Source: Melittangium boletus DSM 14713 (GTDB taxonomy: Bacteria > Myxococcota > Myxococcia > Myxococcales > Myxococcaceae). Taken from it: 64,000 nucleotides of DNA. Position 1 is the stretch's first letter, and every line of letters starts with the position of its first letter. Both the position numbers and the translations under genes were made by a program. Below are positions 46,431 to 54,617 of the stretch, piece by piece. Below the pieces are notes generated by a model. That model was not told where the DNA came from and did no database searches. It saw nothing but the letters and a program-made list of their open reading frames with translations. Where the stretch lies: assembly GCF_002305855.1 (NCBI RefSeq), contig NZ_CP022163.1, forward strand, positions 992,292 to 1,056,291. The letters are read 5' to 3'.

Positions 46431-47792
46431 ATGAGCATGCGGCGACGGCTGCGGGGCGGGAGTGAGCACCCCCCGCGGCGGGTGTTGGCACGCAACAGCG
46501 CGTGGCTGCACCCCGCCGCGGGAGCAGTGCTGGGCGCCGGGCTGGCCGTGCTCTTCGTGGTCAACCCCTTCGGCACCCACCACTGGCTGCCGCGGGGCCT
46601 GGCCTGGCGCATCTCGGTCGCGCAAGCGCGGACGGGCCTCGGTTCGGTGTTGGGGGTGGTGCTCACGTCCCTGAGCATCGCCCTGTCGCTGTCGCTGGTG
46701 GTGCTGCAGACCACCGCGAGCCAGTACTCCCCGCGCCTGCTGCGCCTCTTCATGCACAGCCTGGGCTTCCGCCTCCTCGTCCCCACCTTCGTAGCCACGG
46801 GCGTCTACTGCCTGGTGGGCATGTGCGCGTTCGGCTTCGTGGACGACCCGGGCGTGGCACCCCAGCCGGCGCTCTCCATCGCCATGCTGCTGCTCGTCTG
46901 CTGCGGCGCGGCCCTGGTCTTCCAGATGACGTACATGCTCGGGCTGGTGCGCGTCGAGCAGGTCGTCCACCAGACGAAGGCCCATACCCTGAAGGTGGCG
47001 CACGCGCTGGACCGGCGGCACCGCCTGGACGCGGAGCAGCCCCCCACCGCCCCGGCGCCCTCCGGCACGTGGCGGCCCGTGACCTCCCATTCCTCAGGCT
47101 TCGTGGTGGACATCGACGCGCGGGCACTGCTGCGACTGGCCGAGGCCCACGAGCTCGTCATCCACGTGGACGTGATCATCGGCGAGCCCATCGTGCGGGG
47201 CACACAGCTCGGCCGAGTGCTCTCGGAGCGTGGACCCCTCGAGGAGGACTCGACAAAGGCCGTGGAGCGCACCGTGCTCATCGGCCCCTGGCGCGAGCCG
47301 GACAGGGACCTGTCGCTCGGGGTGCGGCAGCTCGTGGACGTGGCCATCAAGGCGCTCTCGCCGGGCATCAACGACCCGTCCTCGGCGGTGGAGGCACTGG
47401 ACGCGCTCACCGTCCTGCTGTGCGAGCTGTGCACACTGCGGCAGGGCTCCCGCGTCCTGGCCGATCCCGAGGGCCGCCCGCGCGTCTTCCTGCGCGAGCT
47501 GGAGCTGAGGGACTACCTGGTGCTGGCCACCGAGCAGATCAGCCGCTATGGCGCCGGAGAACCGGCGGTGGTGCTGCGGCTGCTGCGGCTGGCCGGAGAG
47601 GTGGGGCTGCGAGCCGGGCGGGCGCCGGACCAGCGGGCCATCCGCGAAGTGCTCCACCAGGTGCGCGCGGACGCCGAGTCGGCCCTGGGCGACTCCTCAC
47701 GTCTGCCGCTCCTGCGGCGCTACGCCGAGGAGGTGGAGCGGGCCCTGGAGCACGCGGAGCCCCTGCCTCCCCTGCCCTCGCTCGGCTTCTGA
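46431..47792 (+). CDS. DUF2254 family membrane protein
   Basis: The 453-residue inner-membrane protein has four hydrophobic helices in its first half (AAGAVLGAGLAVLFVVNPF; LGSVLGVVLTSLSIALSLSLVVLQ; LLVPTFVATGVYCLVGMCAFG; LSIAMLLLVCCGAALVFQMTYM). The signature QTTASQYSPRLLR lies after the second helix. A C-terminal soluble part has SGFVVDIDARALLRLAEAHEL and ALSPGINDPSSAVEALDAL. The family is widespread and of unknown function. The start may be ATG 46431 or 46437; GGAG at 46425-46428 is better spaced for the second. It diverges from the lipoprotein gene across 243 bp in which I see no further feature. Confidence 0.85.
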   Translation: MSMRRRLRGGSEHPPRRVLARNSAWLHPAAGAVLGAGLAVLFVVNPFGTHHWLPRGLAWRISVAQARTGLGSVLGVVLTSLSIALSLSLVVLQTTASQYSPRLLRLFMHSLGFRLLVPTFVATGVYCLVGMCAFGFVDDPGVAPQPALSIAMLLLVCCGAALVFQMTYMLGLVRVEQVVHQTKAHTLKVAHALDRRHRLDAEQPPTAPAPSGTWRPVTSHSSGFVVDIDARALLRLAEAHELVIHVDVIIGEPIVRGTQLGRVLSERGPLEEDSTKAVERTVLIGPWREPDRDLSLGVRQLVDVAIKALSPGINDPSSAVEALDALTVLLCELCTLRQGSRVLADPEGRPRVFLRELELRDYLVLATEQISRYGAGEPAVVLRLLRLAGEVGLRAGRAPDQRAIREVLHQVRADAESALGDSSRLPLLRRYAEEVERALEHAEPLPPLPSLGF

Positions 47793-47859
47793 GGCCGTGG
47801 GGCGCGGGCTGTGCCCATGACGATGGACGAGCGCCCTCGTCGAGCCGTGCTCGCGGGAC

Positions 47860-47911
47860 AAAAAAGAAGGGGCTGGAATCCAGAGGGAATGCTCCCAAGG
47901 ACTCCAACCCC
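47860..47911 (-). terminator. Intrinsic terminator of the tRNA-Pro/tRNA-Arg unit
   Basis: On the minus strand GGGGTTGGAGTCC (47911-47899) pairs with GGATTCCAGCCCC (47881-47869) with two non-Watson-Crick positions. TTCTTTTTT (47868-47860) follows at once. It lies 10 nt downstream of tRNA-Arg(TCT). This is the clearest Rho-independent terminator in the window. Confidence 0.85.
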
Positions 47912-47921
47912 TGATGAGATA

Positions 47922-47995
47922 CGCGCCAGGCGGGACTCGAACCCACGACCCTCGGCTTAGAAGGCCGATGCTCTATCCAGCTGAGCTACTAGCGC
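47922..47995 (-). tRNA. tRNA-Arg (anticodon TCT)
   Basis: The minus-strand cloverleaf has acceptor GCGCTAG/CTGGCGC (one G-T pair), anticodon loop CTTCTAA on stem TCGGC/GCCGA and T-loop TTCGAGT. It reads AGA codons, which are rare in this genome. It lies 21 nt downstream of tRNA-Pro. Confidence 0.93.
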
Positions 47996-48013
47996 CCAAC
48001 TCGAGTGACTGCG

Positions 48014-48090
<77 letters not shown>

Positions 48091-48154
48091 ATAAAGGTGG
48101 CCATTCTTGCTACATCCGAACCGGACGTGCAAGGACAACGTTCCTGACGGCTGC

Positions 48155-48763
48155 TCACCGCTCAACAGCCGCGCCGCCCAACCGGGACAGCAGGTGGGGC
48201 CGCATCTTCTGGAAGGCGGCCCCCCGGTGGGAGATGGACGCCTTCTGCTCGGACGTCAGCTCCGCCAGGGACTTCCCCTCCGGCAGCAGGAAGACCGGAT
48301 CGTAGCCGAAGCCGTGCGTGCCCCGAGGGGTGTGGCCGATCCGTCCCTCGCAGCGGCCCACCTCGATGAGGGGCGCGGTGTCCCCCGGCAGGACGAGGCA
48401 CAGCGCGCACACGAAGGCGGCGGTGCGCGCCTCGTCGGGAACGGACGCCAGTTCGGAGAGCAGCTTCTCGTAGCGGGCGCGATCATCGCCCTCGGCATAG
48501 CGCGCCGAGAGCACCCCGGGACGGCCGTCCAGGGCATCCACGCACAGCCCCGAGTCATCCGCCAGGGCGGGCAGACCGCTGGCCTCCGCGTAGGCCCGGG
48601 CCTTCTTGAGGGCGTTCTCCTCGAAGGTGGCGCCATCCTCCACGGGCTCGGGAATGGGCGGCAGGTCGCGCAGGGACACCACTTCCACGGCGTCCCCCAC
48701 GAGCCCGCGCAATTCGCGCAGCTTGCCCGCGTTGGAGGTGGCGAAGAGCAGACGGGGCTTCAT
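48155..48763 (-). CDS. rdgB: XTP/dITP diphosphatase (RdgB/HAM1)
   Basis: House-cleaning enzyme that hydrolyses non-canonical purine triphosphates (XTP, dITP, ITP) to monophosphates. The 202-residue protein has the family motifs LLFATSNAGKLRELR, FEENALKKARAYA, ALADDSGLCVDALDGRPGVLSARYA, THGFGYDPVFLLPEG and SHRGAAFQ. It starts 5 nt after the rph stop. The rph-rdgB pairing is widespread among bacteria, and the two are surely co-transcribed here. Confidence 0.95.
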   Translation of the reverse strand: MKPRLLFATSNAGKLRELRGLVGDAVEVVSLRDLPPIPEPVEDGATFEENALKKARAYAEASGLPALADDSGLCVDALDGRPGVLSARYAEGDDRARYEKLLSELASVPDEARTAAFVCALCLVLPGDTAPLIEVGRCEGRIGHTPRGTHGFGYDPVFLLPEGKSLAELTSEQKASISHRGAAFQKMRPHLLSRLGGAAVER

Positions 48764-48768
48764 GGCGG

Positions 48769-49485
48769 CTAACCCTCCAGGATCTTGGCCTGGGCCTCGG
48801 TGAGCTGGCGGATGGCGGCCAGCCCCGAGTCCAGCATGGCGTCCAGCGTCTTGCGGTCGAACATCTTGTGCTCGGCCGTGCCCTGCACCTCCACGATGCG
48901 GCCATCGCCGGTGGCCACCAGGTTCAGGTCCACGTCGGCCGAGGAGTCCTCCTCGTAGTCGAGGTCCACGCGCACCTCGCCGTTCACCACGCCCACGGAC
49001 ACCGCGGCCAGGGGCTGCAGCACGGGCATGCGGGAGATGACCTTGTCCTTGTGGAGCTTCTTCAGGGCGAGCGCCAGCGCCACGTAGGCGCCGGTGATGG
49101 AGGCGGTGCGCGTGCCTCCGTCCGCCTGGAGCACGTCACAGTCCAGGGTGAAGGTGCGCACGCCCAGGGTGGGCAAGTCCACCGCGGCGCGCAGGGCTCG
49201 GCCGATGAGGCGCTGGATCTCCAGGGTGCGTCCGGTCTGCTTGCCCTTGGCGGCCTCGCGATGGGTGCGCGTATGCGTGGAGCGCGGCAGCATGCCGTAC
49301 TCGGCCGTCACCCAGCCGGAGCCCTTGCCCACGAGGTGGGGAGGCACCCGGTCCTCCACCGAGCACGTGACGAGCACGCGGGTGTGGCCGAACTCCACCT
49401 GGGTCGAGCCCTCGGCGTGCCGGGTGATTCCAGGGGTGAGGGTGACGGGGCGCAGATCCAGCGCCCCACGGTTGAAGGACCGCAC
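48769..49485 (-). CDS. rph: Ribonuclease PH
   Basis: A phosphorolytic 3'-5' exoribonuclease that trims tRNA 3' ends. The 238-residue protein starts [32 protein letters not shown] and carries [17 protein letters not shown], the [18 protein letters not shown] signature and [19 protein letters not shown] chose GTG 49485, 7 nt after GAGGAG; it aligns with the start of E. coli RNase PH. An in-frame TTG at 49503 would only add six residues. Confidence 0.95.
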   Translation of the reverse strand: MRSFNRGALDLRPVTLTPGITRHAEGSTQVEFGHTRVLVTCSVEDRVPPHLVGKGSGWVTAEYGMLPRSTHTRTHREAAKGKQTGRTLEIQRLIGRALRAAVDLPTLGVRTFTLDCDVLQADGGTRTASITGAYVALALALKKLHKDKVISRMPVLQPLAAVSVGVVNGEVRVDLDYEEDSSADVDLNLVATGDGRIVEVQGTAEHKMFDRKTLDAMLDSGLAAIRQLTEAQAKILEG

Positions 49486-49571
49486 GGGGAGACTCCTCGG
49501 CAAGGGGGGAACGGGCCCGGCTCTCTAGCAGACGCCAAGGCCTCTGTCCGACAAAGGAATGACGTGGAGGC

Positions 49572-50390
49572 TCACGGCGTGGAGGGAGCGGCGACCTGGG
49601 GGCCCGCCGCCCTCCTCGGGGTGTCGCGCTTGCGCACCTCGGCGAGGAAGACGCGTACGCCCTCGGTGATGGCGGTGGCGAGGGTCTCCTGGTAGTCGGC
49701 GCGGCTCAGGCGCTTGCCCTCCTCTGGATGCGACAGATAGCCCACCTCGATGAGGACGGCGGGAGCCTCGACGCCATTGAGCACGTAGAAGGGGGCCTGC
49801 AGCACGCCTCGATCCGAGCCCCCGGTGGCCGAGATGAGCTTCGGGTGGATGGCGTACGCCAGGCGCGAGGAGTCCTGATGCGTCTCGGTGCGCTCGAGAT
49901 CCTGGAGGATGAAGGCGAGCGTGGACTGCTTGCGGGTCTGCCGGGCGGAAGGGGCCTCGGCGTTCTCGCGGTCCGCGGCCGCGCGCGCGGTGGCGTTGGA
50001 GGCATTGGCGGACAGGAAATACGTCTCCAGGCCCTGGACCCGCGCGCGGGTGCGCTTGGTGGGCATGGCGTTGCAATGGATGGAGAGGAAGAGGTCCGGC
50101 CGCTGCTTGTTGGAGAACTCCACGCGCTCGGGCAGATCCAGGGACAGGTCCTCGTCGCGCGTCATCAACACCTGCGCGCCCAGGTCCTTCTCCAGGTGTG
50201 TCCGCAGCCGGCGGGCGATCTGCAGGGCGATGTCCTTCTCGAGGACGCCCTTGGGGCTGGTGGCGCCCTCCTTGGCGCCGCCATGGCCGGGGTCCACCAC
50301 GATGCGGGCCGGACGCTCGGCCGCGCGCGAGGACACGGGAGCCAGAAGGGACGCGAGGGACAGGACGAGCGCGAGGGGGCGGACCATCAT
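49572..50390 (-). CDS. N-acetylmuramoyl-L-alanine amidase (Amidase_3)
   Basis: A zinc hydrolase that cuts the stem peptide from peptidoglycan glycan strands, 272 residues. A signal peptide (MMVRPLALVLSLASLLAPVSSRAAE) precedes the single Amidase_3 domain. Visible zinc ligands are VVDPGHGG (His), LEKDIAL (Glu) and LSIHCNA (His), and the catalytic Glu is in VLIEVGYLSHPEE. No AMIN or SPOR domain is present, so septal targeting would need a partner. The start is ATGATG at 50390/50387 with no Shine-Dalgarno but a TACGAT box 9 nt upstream. Confidence 0.92.
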   Translation of the reverse strand: MMVRPLALVLSLASLLAPVSSRAAERPARIVVDPGHGGAKEGATSPKGVLEKDIALQIARRLRTHLEKDLGAQVLMTRDEDLSLDLPERVEFSNKQRPDLFLSIHCNAMPTKRTRARVQGLETYFLSANASNATARAAADRENAEAPSARQTRKQSTLAFILQDLERTETHQDSSRLAYAIHPKLISATGGSDRGVLQAPFYVLNGVEAPAVLIEVGYLSHPEEGKRLSRADYQETLATAITEGVRVFLAEVRKRDTPRRAAGPQVAAPSTP

Positions 50391-50399
50391 GGCGCGCCG

Positions 50400-50405
50400 A
50401 TCGTA
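50400..50405 (-). promoter_or_regulatory. -10 box of the amidase gene, leaderless type
   Basis: On the minus strand TACGAT (50405-50400) ends 9 nt before the ATG at 50390. TTCGCG (50428-50423) lies 17 bp further up. No Shine-Dalgarno is present. Confidence 0.45.
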
Positions 50406-50461
50406 GCGGAGACCGCGCGCCCCCGCGAATCCACACGCTCCCTCGCTTCCCCGGGGGCGCC

Positions 50462-51514
50462 CTACCCGACGACCTCGACGCCGGCCCGGCCCTCGCCCAC
50501 CTCGCCGATGAGGGCCACGTCCACCTGGGCCCGCTCCAGCGCCCGGTAGGCCTTGGCCGCGTCCCGCGCGGGCACCGAGGCCAGCAGGCCGCCGTTCGTC
50601 TGGGCATCGGCGAGCACCCACTGGATGTCCTCGGGCAGGCCCTTGGGGAAGCGCACCTTCTTGGCCACGTGGGCCAGGTTCGACTTCGTACCGCCCGGCA
50701 CCACGCCCTGCTGCGCCAGCGCGGGCACCTCCGCGAGGATGGGGATGCGCTCCAGGTCCAGGAAGGCCCGGGCCTTGGCGGCCGTCATCATCTCCAGCAG
50801 GTGCCCGAGCAGGCCGAAGCCCGTCACGTCCGTGAGGGCGTTCACCTTGAACTTGCCCGAGGCGAACACCTCACCCGCCTTGCGGTTGAGCGTCGACATC
50901 TGCGCCACCACGCGCTCCGTCAACTCCTCGGAGGCGAGTCCGCGCTTGATGGCCGTGGTGGCGATGCCGGTGCCCAGGGGCTTGGTGAGCAGCAGCACGT
51001 CCCCGGGCTTCGCGCCCGCGTTGGTCAGCACCTTCTTCGGGTGCACGCTGCCCGTCACCGCCAGCCCATACTTGGGCTCCTCGTCCTGGATGGAGTGGCC
51101 GCCCAGGATGGGAATGCCGGCCTCGTCCGCCTTGGACTGGCCCCCCGCGAGGATCTTCGACAGCTCCTCGAGCGGACGATCCTTGGGGAAGCACACCAGG
51201 TTGAGCGCGAAGAGGGGCTTGGCCCCCATGGCGTAGATGTCCGACAGCGCGTTGGCCGCCGCGATGGCGCCGAACTGGAACGGGTCGTCCACCAACGGTG
51301 GGAAGAAATCCACCGTGCTCACCATCGCCAGACCGGGCGCCACCCGGTACACGGCCGCGTCATCGTGGGTGTTGAAGCCCACCAAGGCCTTCGCGTTCTT
51401 CGTGGGCTTCAACTGCCGCAGGACCTGCGAGAGATCCGCGGCCTGGAGCTTGGCCGCGCATCCCGCGCAGTGGGCCAGCTCCGTCAGCCGGCGCGGAGCT
51501 TTTTGCTCGGACAC
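50462..51514 (-). CDS. selD: Selenophosphate synthetase (SelD)
   Basis: Makes selenophosphate from selenide and ATP, the selenium donor for selenocysteine or 2-selenouridine tRNA. The 350-residue protein has the N-terminal active site HCAGCAAK, keeping the catalytic Cys and Lys of E. coli HGAGCGCK but replacing the second Cys by Ala. THDDAAVY, STVDFFPPLVDDPFQFG, GGHSIQDEEPKYGLAVTG, DVTGFGLLGHLLEM and DAQTNGGLL follow. GTG 51514 has GGAG 6 nt upstream; TTG 51526 would overlap the previous stop. No selA, selB or mnmH lies in this window. Confidence 0.92.
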   Translation of the reverse strand: MSEQKAPRRLTELAHCAGCAAKLQAADLSQVLRQLKPTKNAKALVGFNTHDDAAVYRVAPGLAMVSTVDFFPPLVDDPFQFGAIAAANALSDIYAMGAKPLFALNLVCFPKDRPLEELSKILAGGQSKADEAGIPILGGHSIQDEEPKYGLAVTGSVHPKKVLTNAGAKPGDVLLLTKPLGTGIATTAIKRGLASEELTERVVAQMSTLNRKAGEVFASGKFKVNALTDVTGFGLLGHLLEMMTAAKARAFLDLERIPILAEVPALAQQGVVPGGTKSNLAHVAKKVRFPKGLPEDIQWVLADAQTNGGLLASVPARDAAKAYRALERAQVDVALIGEVGEGRAGVEVVG

Positions 51515-51526
51515 CCAGGGCTCCAA

Positions 51527-52471
51527 TCAGCTGGCGCGCACGTAGTCGCGCTTGATGAGTTGCAACACCGTCTCGGCCGCCACCACGTCGTCCTGCTCGG
51601 CGTGGTTGAGCACCGCGCCCAGCGAGCCGTGGTTGTGCACCAGTTGCAGCACGTCCAGGAGCTCCGGCGTCAGCTCGCGCAGGGGCGCCGTCATGGGCGA
51701 GGCCAGCGACAGCCGGGCGTTCATGGCGGGCAGCTCCTTCTGGATGCGCTTGTACTCATCCAGCTGGCGCAGCGCGTCCATGAGGAGCGCCTCGGTGGAC
51801 GAGTCCAGCTCCACCATGAACTCCTGGGGATCCGCCGGCCGCAGCTCGAAGTCACCGTGTTCCCAGGTGATGATGCGGTTGAAGCTCTTCTGCGGACCCA
51901 GGTTGTGGTTCTCGTCGATGACGGCGTAGTACACGCGGCCCTGGCGCAGGTAGATCTTGCCCTCCTGCTCGTTGCCCACCACCAGCACGCCGTTCTTCTT
52001 GGACGTGTGGAAGAGCTGGAGCAGGTCCGGCAGGGGAATCTCCTCGATCTTGCCCGTCATGGACGAGGCCTTCGTCGAGGTGCGGGCCGCCTGCACCGCG
52101 GCCTCCTCCAGCCGTTGCTTGGCGACGACCTCGTCGACCTCGCCCGCGCCCGCTCCCTGGAGGATGAGCTTGAGGATGGACGTGCCGATGAGGATGCGGT
52201 CGCCCTCCTTGAGGGTCGACTGCTTGACCTTCTCGCCGTTGACGAACGTGCCGTTGGTCGAGCCCAGGTCCTCGATGGAGATCTGCCCGGTGCCGTTCAC
52301 CATGATGCGCGCGTGCTTGCGCGACACCATGTCCTCGACGAGCACCATGTCGAGTTCGCTGGAACGGCCGATGACGATCTGCTTCTCGGCCTTCAGCGGG
52401 AACTCACCTCCCTGGTACTTGCCGGAGATGAACTTGAGCGCGAATGTCTTCGCCGGAGTCGGAGTGCTCAC
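51527..52471 (-). CDS. FHA and DUF4388 (PATAN-type) regulatory protein
   Basis: The 314-residue protein has an N-terminal FHA domain (about 12-105) with IVIGRSSELDMVLVEDMVSRKHARI and LGSTNGTFVNG, so it should bind phospho-Thr. A DUF4388/PATAN domain follows (about 140-255: GKIEEIPLPDLLQLFHTSKKNGVLVVGNEQEGKIYLRQGRVYYAVIDE). A helical C-terminus ends the protein. Such proteins are frequent in myxobacterial signalling and gliding pathways. It probably relays kinase signals, but the partner is unknown. It is followed by selD with the stop/start region touching, so the two may be co-transcribed. Confidence 0.87.
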   Translation of the reverse strand: MSTPTPAKTFALKFISGKYQGGEFPLKAEKQIVIGRSSELDMVLVEDMVSRKHARIMVNGTGQISIEDLGSTNGTFVNGEKVKQSTLKEGDRILIGTSILKLILQGAGAGEVDEVVAKQRLEEAAVQAARTSTKASSMTGKIEEIPLPDLLQLFHTSKKNGVLVVGNEQEGKIYLRQGRVYYAVIDENHNLGPQKSFNRIITWEHGDFELRPADPQEFMVELDSSTEALLMDALRQLDEYKRIQKELPAMNARLSLASPMTAPLRELTPELLDVLQLVHNHGSLGAVLNHAEQDDVVAAETVLQLIKRDYVRAS

Positions 52472-52570
52472 GGTGCTGCGACCTCGATGGTGGGGAATGC
52501 CATGGCCCTCGTCCCGCTCCCGTCCAATGACCCGAACACCCGCGGAGCCCGTTGAGAAACGCCGCCTAGC

Positions 52571-53287
52571 CTACATGAGACCGGGCGAAAAAAAGAATTC
52601 CTCCTCACGACGAATCAACGACAACGCACGCTCCCCCCTGTCGTCCACCGGTCTGGAGGGCAATTCTCCTTCCAGGCGCCACGCCTCCGTGACCATGGCG
52701 TCATCCCGCTCGAGCCGCAGGTACCAGGCCTCCACCCGCAGGCGGCGCTTCTGAAGCGCCAACACCCGCTCCAGCTCCTCCTGCCCCGCCCCACTCCCCG
52801 CGTCCGGGTCCTTCACCCCGAGCAGAGACGTCAGGCGCTCGCGATCCCCGGCCTCCAGGGCGCGGCGCCGGGACTCCAGGGCCAGGAGCGCCGCCGCCAG
52901 GCGGGGGGTGGGCAGTCCCTCGGGCACCCACTCCCGGCCCCGTCGCACGAAGGGCACCCGCTCCACGCCCAGCGAACTGACCCGGGTGCGTCCCAGCGAG
53001 CCCTGGAGATCCAGGGTCGTCCAGGCCACGGCGCGCTCGCCCCCCGGCGCCACGTCGATCGTGATGCGCGCGAAGTGGTGCGTCTGGACCTTCAGGGGCT
53101 CGGCCACTCCGGGCAGGCGCAGGCTCAGCCCGTCGCGCTCGGTCGTCTTGAGCCAGGTGATGATCTCCACCTCCGGTCCGGTCGCGAGCCCCAGCATCCG
53201 GGGGGCCAACACCAGCACGGCGACGCCAGCGGCCAGCACCGCGATCAGCACGCCGCCCTTGCGGCTCCAGTCCTCGCTCGGACTCAC
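52571..53287 (-). CDS. Hypothetical membrane-anchored protein
   Basis: The 238-residue protein is not recognised. It has one N-terminal membrane helix (about 11-33, GVLIAVLAAGVAVLVLAPRMLGL) and a periplasmic beta-rich part (VEIITWLKTTERDGLSLRLPG ... VAWTTLDLQGSLGRTRVSSLGVERVPFVRRGREWVPEG). A helical segment with many Arg and Glu follows. The GTG start overlaps the bamD stop as GTGA (53287-53284), so translation is coupled to bamD. An envelope role beside BamD is inferred from this coupling only. Confidence 0.72.
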   Translation of the reverse strand: MSPSEDWSRKGGVLIAVLAAGVAVLVLAPRMLGLATGPEVEIITWLKTTERDGLSLRLPGVAEPLKVQTHHFARITIDVAPGGERAVAWTTLDLQGSLGRTRVSSLGVERVPFVRRGREWVPEGLPTPRLAAALLALESRRRALEAGDRERLTSLLGVKDPDAGSGAGQEELERVLALQKRRLRVEAWYLRLERDDAMVTEAWRLEGELPSRPVDDRGERALSLIRREEEFFFSPGLM

Positions 53288-54063
53288 GAGCCCATCATCC
53301 GCCGGGCGCGCTCGGCGGCGGGAGACCCCGGCAGGCGCTCGATGACACGCTCCAGCGTCTTGCGCGCCTGCTCGGCGTCATTGAGCCGCACATAGGCCGA
53401 GTGGAGCTCGAACAGGGCCGCCTCCTCCAGGCTCGTGCCAGGGTAGTCCTTGAGCAGCCCCTCCAGCCGCTGCACCACCGCCTTCCACCGCTCGCGCCTG
53501 GCGTAGAAGGACGCCACGTACATCTCATGCTCGGCCAGGCGCAGGCGCGTCTTCTCGAGGTTCTCCTTCGCCTCGGGGATGTACTGGGAGCGCGGGTACT
53601 GGCGGATGAAGTCGCTGAGCGACGCGAGCGCCGCGAGCACCTCGGTCTGATCCTTCTCCTTCGAGGGAGGCAGGAGGAAGAAGTCCGTGGGGACATCCGC
53701 GAAGTGAGTCAGGGCCGAGCGGTAGGCGGCGTAATCCACCTTGGGGTGGGTGGGATGCAGCTTGATGAAGGTCTGGAACTTCTCGCGCGCCTCGGGGTAG
53801 CGCTCCTGGGAGAAGTTGAGGTCTCCCAGCTTGAGTTCCGCCTCGTTGGCCGCCTCGAGGTAGGGGAACTTGGTGCGCACGTACTCGTAGTACTTCTCCG
53901 CCTGGAGGAAGTCCTTGCGCTCCAGGGCCTCGTCGCCCAGGCGGATGTTGGAATCGGCCGCTGAGGCGTAGTCGGGCTCCCCGGGCTGGCCGGAGGTGAG
54001 GGCGGCGCAGCCAGCGGCGGCGCACAGGACGGCGGACAGGCAGACAGCTCGAAAGAGACGCAT
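53284..54063 (-). CDS. bamD: Outer-membrane assembly lipoprotein BamD
   Basis: BamD is the essential lipoprotein of the BAM complex that inserts beta-barrel proteins into the outer membrane. The 259-residue product has a lipoprotein signal (MRLFRAVCLSAVLCAAAGC, lipidated Cys19). TPR-like repeats follow (LGDEALERKDFLQAEKYYEYVRTKFPYLEAANEAELKLGDLNFSQERYPEA). It also has the family's YPRSQYIPEAKENL and YVASFYARRERWKAVVQRLEGLLKDYPGT. ATG 54063 has no Shine-Dalgarno but lies 10 nt after a TAGCTT box. It sits between recX and a coupled unknown gene. Confidence 0.9.
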   Translation of the reverse strand: MRLFRAVCLSAVLCAAAGCAALTSGQPGEPDYASAADSNIRLGDEALERKDFLQAEKYYEYVRTKFPYLEAANEAELKLGDLNFSQERYPEAREKFQTFIKLHPTHPKVDYAAYRSALTHFADVPTDFFLLPPSKEKDQTEVLAALASLSDFIRQYPRSQYIPEAKENLEKTRLRLAEHEMYVASFYARRERWKAVVQRLEGLLKDYPGTSLEEAALFELHSAYVRLNDAEQARKTLERVIERLPGSPAAERARRMMGS

Positions 54064-54073
54064 GGAGCGGGAC

Positions 54074-54079
54074 AAGCTA
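54074..54079 (-). promoter_or_regulatory. -10 box for bamD overlapping the recX stop
   Basis: On the minus strand TAGCTT (54079-54074) contains the recX TAG stop and ends 10 nt before the bamD ATG. TGGAAC (54102-54097) at 17 bp is a weak -35. This would give bamD its own leaderless transcript. Confidence 0.4.
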
Positions 54080-54583
54080 GTCGTCCGGCCCCGAAGGTTC
54101 CAGCGTCGCGTCACCCAGAAGCCGATGGATGACCTCCTCGGAGAAACCCCGGCTGAACAGGAGGCGGCCCGCCCGGGCCCTGTCCTTGGGGGCGAGCACG
54201 CGGCCCAGGAGGCCCCGCTGCTCCAGCACCTGGCGTGCGGAAGCCTCCGCGTCGAACCCGAGCTCTCCGCTGGCCGAGGCCACCGCCTCGCTCGCCGCCT
54301 CCCGGCTCAACCCGTGGGCCTGGAGCCGCTCCTCGACGGCCCGGGGGCCATACCTGCCGCGCCGCAACAGCACCTCGGCCCGGTCCCGGGCGAAGCGCGC
54401 GTCATCCAGGTACCCGAAGCCCTCCACCCGGCTCAGGGCCCGCTCACGCACCGGCTCGGAGAAGCCCTTGCGCTCGAGCGCCAGGAGCAATTCGTGCCGG
54501 CTGCGCCCGCGCACGGACAACAGCTTCAGGCAAGCGTCCGTCGCTCGCCCGACGTCCTCGGCGGTGGGATCCTCGGAGTCCAT
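54077..54583 (-). CDS. recX: RecX family regulatory protein
   Basis: RecX proteins bind RecA filaments and restrain recombination. The 168-residue product shows the three-helix repeats typical of the family: ATDACLKLLSVRGRSRHELLLALERKGFSEPVRERALSRVEGFGYLDDARFARD, RYGPRAVEERLQAHGLSREAASEAV and ARQVLEQRG ... RAGRLLFSRGFSEEVIHRLLG. ATG 54583 lies 7 nt after an extended -10 (TGCTAGATA). Upstream in-frame ATGs would run into the divergent gene's promoter. recA is not adjacent. Confidence 0.88.
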   Translation of the reverse strand: MDSEDPTAEDVGRATDACLKLLSVRGRSRHELLLALERKGFSEPVRERALSRVEGFGYLDDARFARDRAEVLLRRGRYGPRAVEERLQAHGLSREAASEAVASASGELGFDAEASARQVLEQRGLLGRVLAPKDRARAGRLLFSRGFSEEVIHRLLGDATLEPSGPDD

Positions 54584-54590
54584 CGCCGGG

Positions 54591-54610
54591 TATCTAGCAT
54601 GTGCTAACAG
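54591..54610. promoter_or_regulatory. Back-to-back extended -10 promoters for recX and the divergent gene
   Basis: Minus strand: TGCTAGATA (54599-54591) ends 7 nt before the recX ATG (54583). Plus strand: TGCTAACAG (54602-54610) ends 7 nt before the ATG at 54618. Both place the transcript start at or beside the start codon, and neither gene has a Shine-Dalgarno. The two boxes are only 2 bp apart, so the promoters should compete. Confidence 0.5.
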
Positions 54611-54617
54611 GCGCGGC

